Positions 1 to 5,634 of a DNA stretch of 7,220 bases are shown in pieces (within the stretch, counting starts at the first letter, position 1; every line of letters begins with the position of its first letter). The position numbers and the translations under genes were made by a program. The notes below the pieces were generated by a model. The model was not told where the DNA came from, ran no database searches, and was given only the letters and a program-made list of their open reading frames with translations. This DNA is from an uncultured Roseburia sp. (lineage in GTDB: Bacteria; Bacillota; Clostridia; Lachnospirales; Lachnospiraceae): the NCBI GenBank assembly GCA_945928585.1, contig CAMENQ010000117.1, positions 1 to 7,220 of the forward strand. Direction: 5' to 3'.

Positions 1-509
1 TCAGTGTTTTCATCACCTTTATCTTCATCTTCAGTATTATTACCTGATCCCGGCTGACTCAGTATATATTCAAGATAATCCTCGTCTACTACCATTTCAA
101 GATCTTCATAATCATACAATTCTCCACCGATTGAAAGCTTTGCCTTGCCATCCTCTATCTTTACAAAATCCACATAACCTCCTACTGTAGTTGTTGTAGT
201 TGCTTCCGTGGATTTTCCCACTTCCATAATTACATTTTTTCCTACAAGACTGAAGGCATTCATATTGTCCATAGTTGTTCCAAGATTTTGAAGTTCCTCT
301 ATAGTGGTAAATTGTGCAAGTTCTGCTACCATTTCTGAATTATCCTTTGGTTCAAGAGGGTCCTGATGCTGCATCTGTGCCACAAGCAACTGTAAGAATG
401 CGTCCTTTCCAAGCTGGTCTCCTTTTGACTTTTTCCCCTGATATGTTTCAGATGTTCCTGTAACAGGTTTACCATCTACTACCGGTGCTGTTATATAATC
501 GTTTGCCAT
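1..509 (-). CDS. flgD: FlgD, flagellar hook-cap (basal-body rod modification) protein, 5' part
   Basis: FlgD forms the temporary cap on the growing hook under which hook subunits assemble. The first 169 residues are visible, and the frame is still open at the left edge. After a short disordered leader, the FlgD N-terminal domain is clear at about 33-78: DAFLQLLVAQMQHQDPLEPKD, then SEMVAELAQFTTIEELQNL. A second part follows (AFSLVGKNVIMEV, about 85-97), then a beta-rich stretch (GYVDFVKIEDGKAKLSIGG) and an acidic Asn/Asp/Glu-rich tail (SGNNTEDEDKGDENT). No sequence resembling the Ig-like or tudor insert of enteric FlgD is seen before this tail, so it looks like the short Firmicute form (YlxG-like). 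That judgement depends on sequence beyond the window. The ATG at 509 has tandem AGGAG sites and lies 14 nt after fliK. Confidence 0.93.
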   Translation of the reverse strand, partial: MANDYITAPVVDGKPVTGTSETYQGKKSKGDQLGKDAFLQLLVAQMQHQDPLEPKDNSEMVAELAQFTTIEELQNLGTTMDNMNAFSLVGKNVIMEVGKSTEATTTTTVGGYVDFVKIEDGKAKLSIGGELYDYEDLEMVVDEDYLEYILSQPGSGNNTEDEDKGDENT

Positions 510-513
510 TTTT

Positions 514-525
514 CTCCTTTCTCCT
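514..525 (-). promoter_or_regulatory. Tandem Shine-Dalgarno sequences of flgD overlapping the fliK stop
   Basis: The minus strand reads TAGGAGAAAGGAGAAAA before the flgD ATG at 509. Two AGGAG cores are present, one 11 nt from the start and overlapping the fliK TAG, the other 4 nt from the start. Neither spacing alone is ideal; the upstream one is more plausible. The arrangement couples flgD translation to termination of fliK. Confidence 0.6.
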
Positions 526-1978
526 AAGCTGTATAGCTTACGGTATTTCCAAGTGTCTCCATAACGGTATTTTCTGACTGTTCATCAGTTACATCGTTTA
601 ATTCTTCCAACAGGGAAGGATTAAATCTTCTGTTTTTCTTACTTCCGTCTTTATTTGACTGTCCATCCTGATTATGCATATTGTTGTCCTCAAAGCTGTG
701 ACTTGCTATGGTAACCTCAATACTTTCTACCTTAAGTCCCTGATTGTTAAAGCTTTCTTTAAGATTAAGAAGCTGCGCCTCTATAGCTTTTTTTACACTC
801 TCATTTTCTGCAGTAAGCTGTGCTGTAACTATTCCATCCTTTACAGCCACCTGAACACCTACCTTTCCTAAATGTTCCGGATATAACTGCATTTCCATAC
901 TCTTAAACTCACTGTTTACATTAAATCTGATGTGTTCAGTTATCTGGCTTATAATACTCTCTGCCTGACTTCTTCCTACTTTTTCAGTAAGTTCTACCTG
1001 TATTTCCTCGATAGGGTTAAATCTTACATTTGTTTCGGACACTAAGCTTCCATCAGCCTTAACATTATGTTCTCTGTGGTTTTTCCCGTCATTGAAGCTC
1101 TGCTGGTTTGTGTTTTCACTATACTTAGTCTCTGACTCAGTCTGAACATTTTCTGCAGGTATTGAATTTTCCTCTGCATGCTTTATCTCTCCGTCTGTAT
1201 CTGACATTTCAGTCTTTACATCTTTTGTAAGGACATCTGCAACTTTTTCATCCGTTTGAGGTATATCTGCTTTAATATTTTCAGCATCGTTTTTTATCTC
1301 TGTACCTGTAACATCATCCTTTACTTTTACAGTAACATCTGCATTTTCAGGTTCAGTTTCATCGCCAGTCTGAAGGTTTTCTCCCGTGTTCATATTTATG
1401 AAACTTTCATCAGATACCTTTATTCCTGCCTGTTCAAGCTCTTCAATTGCATCTTCCATCAATGCCATAATATTTTTAAATTCATCAGCAGCATCCTGAT
1501 TAAACAACAAATCCTGTGTCTGCTGTAAACCATTTGACTGAAGCACTATCATTCCAAGCTTTTCTGCATCAAATAAAGCCATATCATCAAAATTCATACT
1601 GTCAATAAGACTTTCCAGTTCATCAACTGATATGCCCAACTGTTCTGCCACAGCCTCCTTAAGTTCTGTCACTGTTTGTGATGCTATTGCTGCATTATCA
1701 GCAGCTGCCGCTGTCACTTCACTGCCTGCTTTATTCTCAAGCTCCTTAAGTTTTTTGTTAATCATCTGATTTTTCTTTACTTCTTCATTAACAGTGGATT
1801 TTCCGGATGTATTTTTTATTTCATTATCCTCAGTTTTAAATGACTGTTTTGAAGATTTATCAAGTTCCTTACTAAAGCTGTCTTTTGATGATATTTTTGT
1901 CTGTGAAGAATTTCCCGATGAGCTTATGCGCACAGCCAGAAAATCCTTAGTAAAAGACTGTATGTTTGTATCTGCCAT
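524..1978 (-). CDS. fliK: FliK, flagellar hook-length control protein
   Basis: FliK is exported during hook growth, measures hook length and switches the export gate from hook to filament substrates. The product is 484 residues. The N-terminus is Ser/Lys-rich, consistent with an export signal, and is followed by a helical part (about 70-190). A long low-complexity acidic stretch rich in Asp, Glu, Lys, Thr and Asn (about 200-310) is likely the flexible ruler portion. The C-terminal Flg_hook domain spans about 335-430 and holds the hallmark LYPEHLGKVGVQV (365-377). A polar tail follows. The motif RFNP occurs on both sides of the domain (319-322 and 451-454). The start is the ATG with a perfect Shine-Dalgarno sequence. 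The gene follows a 170-nt gap holding a likely sigma-28 promoter, and flgD begins 14 nt after its TAG stop. Confidence 0.93.
   Translation of the reverse strand: MADTNIQSFTKDFLAVRISSSGNSSQTKISSKDSFSKELDKSSKQSFKTEDNEIKNTSGKSTVNEEVKKNQMINKKLKELENKAGSEVTAAAADNAAIASQTVTELKEAVAEQLGISVDELESLIDSMNFDDMALFDAEKLGMIVLQSNGLQQTQDLLFNQDAADEFKNIMALMEDAIEELEQAGIKVSDESFINMNTGENLQTGDETEPENADVTVKVKDDVTGTEIKNDAENIKADIPQTDEKVADVLTKDVKTEMSDTDGEIKHAEENSIPAENVQTESETKYSENTNQQSFNDGKNHREHNVKADGSLVSETNVRFNPIEEIQVELTEKVGRSQAESIISQITEHIRFNVNSEFKSMEMQLYPEHLGKVGVQVAVKDGIVTAQLTAENESVKKAIEAQLLNLKESFNNQGLKVESIEVTIASHSFEDNNMHNQDGQSNKDGSKKNRRFNPSLLEELNDVTDEQSENTVMETLGNTVSYTA
525..540 (-). other. Perfect 6-bp inverted repeat at the fliK stop codon
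   Basis: TAAGCT and AGCTTA flank a 4-nt loop, forming a short hairpin that covers the last fliK codons and two bases of the stop, right beside the first flgD Shine-Dalgarno core. No U-tract follows. It may be a weak translational element or chance. Confidence 0.3.
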
Positions 1979-1984
1979 TCTCTC

Positions 1985-1995
1985 TCACCTCCTTT
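1985..1995 (-). promoter_or_regulatory. Consensus ribosome binding site of fliK
   Basis: AAAGGAGGTGA on the minus strand contains ten consecutive bases of the anti-Shine-Dalgarno complement, with AGGAGG 9 nt from the ATG at 1978. It is the strongest ribosome binding site in the window. An AT-only 12-bp palindrome (TATAAATTTATA, 1995-2006) abuts it. Such a strong site suits a gene that begins its own transcript. Confidence 0.85.
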
Positions 1996-2011
1996 ATAAA
2001 TTTATATATAT

Positions 2012-2036
2012 AGAAAATTCCTAAAAAGGAAATTCT
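2012..2036 (-). other. Small RNA hairpin in the fliK leader
   Basis: The transcript can pair AGAA-U-UUCCU with AGGAA-UU-UUCU around a UUUU loop: nine base pairs interrupted by a 1x2 internal loop. It lies 16 nt upstream of the fliK Shine-Dalgarno sequence. No U-run follows the stem, so it is not a standard rho-independent terminator. It could affect fliK mRNA stability or translation, or it could be a chance fold in AT-rich sequence. Confidence 0.35.
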
Positions 2037-2087
2037 CTCGCGGTATTGTTATTCATAAAAATGTATAATCGTATGTTCACGTATTAT

Positions 2088-2115
2088 TTATCGGCATTTT
2101 ACGTATTTATCTTTA
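2088..2115 (-). promoter_or_regulatory. Candidate sigma-28 (FliA/sigma-D) promoter for fliK-flgD
   Basis: The minus strand carries TAAAGATA (2115-2108), a 12-nt spacer and GCCGATAA (2095-2088). The flagellar sigma factor consensus is TAAAGTTT-N11-GCCGATAA in enterics and TAAA-N about 15-CCGATAT in Bacillus. The -10 octamer is therefore an exact enteric match and the -35 keeps TAAAG, with spacing one base longer than ideal. It points toward fliK and sits in the only real intergenic gap of the operon. Transcription would start near 2080, giving a leader of about 100 nt. I recall that Bacillus subtilis has a sigma-D promoter at the corresponding place (PylxF3), which supports the call. Confidence 0.65.
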
Positions 2116-2148
2116 TGTTTTAATTTATATCCGGGTATATCTTTTATG

Positions 2149-2919
2149 CTATGGAGCTAACAATACTGTGATTTTTCCACAAAATACAGCATCTATATCG
2201 CTCAAGGCATCGAGTATGGCTGCTCTCGCTTCCACTTCCATACATTGAAGAATGGCAACAACCTTGTCTAAATCTCCTGTCATTTCATAAAGCGCTGCCG
2301 CTGCTTTTTTCGGTTTCATAGCTGCATATGCATCAGCAAGTTCCTGATACCTTTCATCCTTAAGATATTCAGCAACTACCTGTTTATATAATTTTTCTGC
2401 ATATTCAGGATCTATCGATTCATAATACTGCTTATAATAATCATAATCCAGAGCATTATCACCAAATACAACTTCATTGTAGAACTGCTCCTTCAACTTT
2501 TGAAATTCTTCCTGTTCACTTTCAAACTGCTTTAATCTTTCTATTTCAGCCTGCTGGTCAGCTATAATTTCTTCGTATTCAGCCATTTTATCTTTATCAT
2601 CCTGTATTTCAACCTCAAGCTCCTTGATGTATTTTATGGCATCTGCAAGGCTCTTATATGGGTATTTTTCTGTATCCTCCTCAGTAGTTTCATCCACATC
2701 CGGAAGTATTTTGTTTATAACAGGCACATCCTTAAAAACAGGATACATAACCGAACTTCCGAATCCGCCTACATCAAATTTAATAAGTGCACAAATTATG
2801 GCAAGCCACACAATAACGATTATAATGCCTATTAGTATAGACGATAATTTTCCACCTTTTTTTTCTTCTATTACTGTTCCGTCTTCTGCGACAGTCTCGC
2901 CTTTTTTCTTCTTAGCCAT
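2149..2919 (-). CDS. ylxF: YlxF/MotE-like flagellar membrane protein with MgtE_N-like C-terminus
   Basis: This gene encodes 256 residues. The N-terminus is lysine-rich (MAKKKKG), followed by one membrane helix at about 27-47 (SSILIGIIIVIVWLAIICALI). A linker and a coiled coil rich in Glu/Gln/Asp come next (about 91-145). The C-terminal helical domain (about 160-250) contains MKPKKAAAALYEM and VVAILQCMEVEARAAILDAL, typical of the MgtE N-terminal-domain-like fold. This matches the family once called the FlaA-locus 22.9 kDa protein (Bacillus YlxF), related to MotE. The bulk is inferred to be outside the membrane, most likely extracytoplasmic given the basic N-terminus (positive-inside rule). Its biochemical role is unclear; MotE in epsilonproteobacteria supports stator protein MotC. 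The ribosome binding site GAGGAAGGTGA lies inside fliJ. It is the last gene before the 170-nt gap. Confidence 0.82.
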   Translation of the reverse strand: MAKKKKGETVAEDGTVIEEKKGGKLSSILIGIIIVIVWLAIICALIKFDVGGFGSSVMYPVFKDVPVINKILPDVDETTEEDTEKYPYKSLADAIKYIKELEVEIQDDKDKMAEYEEIIADQQAEIERLKQFESEQEEFQKLKEQFYNEVVFGDNALDYDYYKQYYESIDPEYAEKLYKQVVAEYLKDERYQELADAYAAMKPKKAAAALYEMTGDLDKVVAILQCMEVEARAAILDALSDIDAVFCGKITVLLAP

Positions 2920-3377
2920 TACAAATCACCTTCCTCTGTTTTTCCATTGTACTGGTAGCTTACCACCTGGTCTATTTCCTTTTTTTCTTCTTCGTTTACT
3001 TCTTTTTTAAATTCCTCAAACGCCTTTTCTTTAAGTGCTTCCTGGGTTTTTCGCTTAAGCATGGCTTCTCTTACTTTATGCATCGCTTTATTTGCATTTT
3101 TCTGTGCTCTGTCAATAGTTTTTTTCTGTTCCTCTGCCTCCATTTTTTTTATGGCAATGGCATCATTACATCGCTTTAGTTCCTGTAAATCCAGTACCGC
3201 CCTGCTGTAGCCTCTTATTTTTTCTTCATAACTGTCTATATCTTTATATATTAGTTTGAGTTTTTGCTGTTCCTGCCTGAGAATATTATTTGCCATCGTC
3301 AGCTGAATTTTAGCTTCGCTTTCCAGCTTTGACTGCAAATTCAGTATATTTTCCATTTTGTATATAAATTTTGCCAT
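2919..3377 (-). CDS. fliJ: FliJ, flagellar export stalk and chaperone-escort protein
   Basis: FliJ is a small coiled-coil protein that inserts into the FliI ring like the gamma stalk of F1 ATPase, links it to FlhA, and recycles export chaperones. The product is 152 residues, almost wholly predicted helix, rich in Lys, Glu and Gln with heptad-like spacing of Leu/Ile/Ala. The opening FIYKMENILNLQSKLESEAK matches the usual FliJ start (aromatic, then a helix with ILxLxxKxE). Sequence conservation in this family is low, so position directly after fliI is an important part of the call. The start is ATG at 3377, with AGGAG 11 nt upstream. The TAA stop shares its last base with the ATG of the next gene (TAATG), so the two are probably translated in a coupled manner. 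Confidence 0.92.
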   Translation of the reverse strand: MAKFIYKMENILNLQSKLESEAKIQLTMANNILRQEQQKLKLIYKDIDSYEEKIRGYSRAVLDLQELKRCNDAIAIKKMEAEEQKKTIDRAQKNANKAMHKVREAMLKRKTQEALKEKAFEEFKKEVNEEEKKEIDQVVSYQYNGKTEEGDL

Positions 3378-3404
3378 ACTGTACTGTTCTCCTAAGCTTT
3401 AGCT

Positions 3405-4721
3405 CTACTCTTCATCAAATATTTCTTCCATAAGTTTAAGCTCATCTTCAAAAACAAACTTTTCATCAACACCCTGAATAAGAAATTCATTTACTTTATC
3501 TATCTTATCCATAGCTAAATCAATATTTTTATTTGAGCCTTTTTTATATGCCCCAATATTTATTAAATCCTCAGCCTCGTTGTAGGTAGCCATAATATTT
3601 TTTATCTGACCTGCCATCCTTTTATGCTCCTTTGTTGCTATCTGGCCCATTACTCTGGATATACTCTGAAGTACATCAATGGCAGGATAATGATTTTTAT
3701 GTGCAATTTTTCTTGACAGCATTATATGTCCGTCAAGAATACTTCTTGCAGTATCTGTTATCGGCTCATTGAAATCATCGCCGTCAACAAGTACTGTATA
3801 AAGTCCTGTTATGGATCCGGTACTTCCGTTTCCTGCCCTCTCTAAAAGCTTTGGCATCTCGCTGTAAACACTTGGCGGGTATCCTCTTGTAACCGGAGGT
3901 TCTCCCGAAGCAAGTCCGATTTCTCTCTGCGCCATGGAAAATCTTGTAAGGGAATCCATCATAAGAAGTACATCTTTTCCTTTGTCCCTGAAATATTCTG
4001 CAATAGCTGTCGCCGTCTTTGCAGCCTTATTTCTTATGAGTGCCGGTTTATCCGAGGTGGCAACTACTACCACGCTTCGTTTCATTCCTTCTTCACCAAG
4101 GTCTCTCTCTATAAATTCCCTAACTTCTCTTCCTCTCTCTCCTATAAGAGCTATAACGTTTATATCAGCCTTTGTGTTTCTGGCAAACATACCCATAAGA
4201 GTACTTTTTCCAACACCACTTCCGGCAAATATACCTATTCTCTGTCCTTTTCCAACAGTGATAAGTCCGTCTACGGCTTTTACTCCAAGAGGAAGTATAT
4301 CTGAAATAATAACTCTCTCCATAGGATCCGGCGGCGGCGCTTCCACTGAATACGCCTCATCTTCTTCTATTTCCGTCTTATCTATACATCTTCCAAGTCC
4401 ATCAACTATTTTTCCAAGAAGACCGTTTCCAACCTTTACCCTAAGTATGTCACCTGTATTTTCTACCATACAATTAGGGCCTATACCCTCTACCGTCTCA
4501 AAGGGCATAAGAAGAAGTCTTTTGTCCTTAAAGCCTACTACCTCTGCCATAACATCAGGTGTATCCGGATCATTTGATATAATCCTGCATACATCATTAA
4601 GCTTTGCATCAGGTCCTATAGACTCAATGGTTAGACCCACTATTTTGGAAACCTTTCCATACTTCTTTGAAAAGTCATTTTCTTTCAGTTGTAAATATTT
4701 GTTTTTATTCACAAGTGACAT
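3405..4721 (-). CDS. fliI: FliI, flagellum-specific export ATPase
   Basis: FliI is the cytoplasmic hexameric ATPase of the flagellar type III export apparatus, related to the F1 beta subunit. It helps unfold and deliver rod, hook and filament subunits. The product is 438 residues, the normal length. Visible features are an N-terminal beta-barrel region (about 20-97), the Walker A loop GSGVGKST (167-174), the GERGRE segment with the catalytic-type glutamate E195, Walker B VLLMMD (251-256), and the ATPase alpha/beta signature PAIDVLQSIS (346-355). All key residues are intact. The ATG at 4721 is preceded by GGAGTAGAGGAAA. An ATG slightly upstream reads ATG GAG TAG and cannot be the start. FliH is encoded 22 nt upstream and FliJ 27 nt downstream, giving the full ATPase ring, regulator and stalk set in one operon. 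Confidence 0.98.
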   Translation of the reverse strand: MSLVNKNKYLQLKENDFSKKYGKVSKIVGLTIESIGPDAKLNDVCRIISNDPDTPDVMAEVVGFKDKRLLLMPFETVEGIGPNCMVENTGDILRVKVGNGLLGKIVDGLGRCIDKTEIEEDEAYSVEAPPPDPMERVIISDILPLGVKAVDGLITVGKGQRIGIFAGSGVGKSTLMGMFARNTKADINVIALIGERGREVREFIERDLGEEGMKRSVVVVATSDKPALIRNKAAKTATAIAEYFRDKGKDVLLMMDSLTRFSMAQREIGLASGEPPVTRGYPPSVYSEMPKLLERAGNGSTGSITGLYTVLVDGDDFNEPITDTARSILDGHIMLSRKIAHKNHYPAIDVLQSISRVMGQIATKEHKRMAGQIKNIMATYNEAEDLINIGAYKKGSNKNIDLAMDKIDKVNEFLIQGVDEKFVFEDELKLMEEIFDEE

Positions 4722-4743
4722 TTTCCTCTACTCCATCTATGGT

Positions 4744-5634
4744 TTACCTTTTATCAGAGGTACATGATAATATCCTTAGGGATTTTATCAGATTTTCAAG
4801 CTGTATATCAAGACTACAGTCATATATACCCAAATCAGTGTCTATTAAACATTCATTACGTTTCATCGACACATCTTCTACTATTTCCAAATGAATATCC
4901 CTGCTAATTCTCTTAAGAATATTCTGCCTGTTTCCACGAAGAAACTCAGCATCTTCCTTACAAACCTTTATTATATAGTTGTTACTTGCCTCTGTTCCAC
5001 TTATAACCTTATCAATAAGTGTAAGTATCATATCCTTCTGATCTATTGAAAGTTCCTTTGTTATGCTTGAAAAAACATCTATCATAACCTCCACAAGTTC
5101 AGGCTCTATTTCTTTTTTCTTTTGTCTGTAATCAGCTTCGAGTTCTTCAACTCTTTCGTTATATTGGATGTTAAGCTTTACTTTTTCATCATCAATACTT
5201 TTTATTCCATCGTTTTTCCCTACATTAAACCCTTCCTCATAGGCACTGTTTTTTATGGCTTCTGCTTCGTTTTTGGCATCTGCCACCAGTCTTGCTGCAT
5301 CCATCTCTGCCGACTGAACTATGGTTTTGGCCTGCATTTTAGCTTCTGATATAATATTATCTGCCATTTGTCTTATATTTTCATCAGCTTCCATAGTAGA
5401 TGCTGCCTGTCTGACCGCCTCTGCATCACCTAAGATATTTTCACCATCTTCGTCTTCCAGTAATTCCCCTACGTTTTCAGGATTTAATCCCAAGGAAAAA
5501 TCTCCTTTTTCCCCATTTTTGTTTGTAATAGTTCTTCTAATCTGTTCTAGCTTTAAGGTGACCGCTTCATTTGAATCTATTATCTTTTTATTCTCATTTT
5601 CAGCACAGTAAAATGATTTAAATAAATTAGACAA
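4744..5634 (-). CDS. fliH: FliH, regulator of the flagellar export ATPase (TTG start)
   Basis: FliH binds FliI and holds the ATPase at the export gate and C ring, restraining its activity. The product is 296 residues, starting MSNLFKSFY and followed by an Asn/Glu-rich leader. Residues about 50-75 are acidic. A long helical, Ala/Glu/Lys-rich region spans about 80-180. It contains a GxxxGxxxG series (G135, G139, G143), the helix-packing repeat characteristic of FliH. The C-terminal domain (about 185-290) ends ECLIDTDLGIYDCSLDIQLENL, the family's typical closing strand-helix. The start is TTG at 5634, chosen because no ATG or GTG lies nearby at the N-terminus and because GGAGGTGA sits 8 nt upstream. 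It overlaps fliG by 8 nt, indicating translational coupling. fliI follows 22 nt after the stop. The N-terminal half is poorly conserved in this family, so the call rests on the glycine repeat, the C-terminus and the position. Confidence 0.92.
   Translation of the reverse strand: MSNLFKSFYCAENENKKIIDSNEAVTLKLEQIRRTITNKNGEKGDFSLGLNPENVGELLEDEDGENILGDAEAVRQAASTMEADENIRQMADNIISEAKMQAKTIVQSAEMDAARLVADAKNEAEAIKNSAYEEGFNVGKNDGIKSIDDEKVKLNIQYNERVEELEADYRQKKKEIEPELVEVMIDVFSSITKELSIDQKDMILTLIDKVISGTEASNNYIIKVCKEDAEFLRGNRQNILKRISRDIHLEIVEDVSMKRNECLIDTDLGIYDCSLDIQLENLIKSLRILSCTSDKR

Larger units (their letters stand above)
1979..2148 (-). other. Intergenic region between ylxF and fliK (170 nt)
   Basis: This is the only sizeable non-coding stretch in the window; the other junctions overlap or are 14-27 nt. 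It is very AT-rich. In transcription order it holds the candidate sigma-28 promoter, a leader of about 100 nt with a small hairpin, and the fliK ribosome binding site. I find no convincing terminator after ylxF, so read-through from the upstream genes remains likely and the promoter would add to it. Confidence 0.7.

Noticed and set aside
2021..2056. Eleven-codon open frame (MNNNTAREFPF) in the fliK leader, minus strand, as a possible leader peptide
   Set aside because: It has no Shine-Dalgarno sequence before its ATG and no run of a regulatory amino acid. Its stop falling in the hairpin is probably chance.
2127..2144. CCGG-centred imperfect palindrome after the ylxF stop as a terminator
   Set aside because: Pairing is broken by mismatches, there is no room for a loop, and no U-tract follows.
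3758..3765. A second exact GCCGATAA octamer on the minus strand, inside fliI
   Set aside because: It encodes the conserved Glu-Pro-Ile of FliI and no TAAA-type -35 box lies at the right distance upstream, so it is not supported as a sigma-28 promoter.
3934..4767. Long plus-strand open frame opposite fliI and the fliH end (277 codons)
   Set aside because: It is antisense to a fully conserved ATPase gene, has a Ser/Pro/Ile-rich composition typical of a reversed coding strand, and has no recognisable domain.
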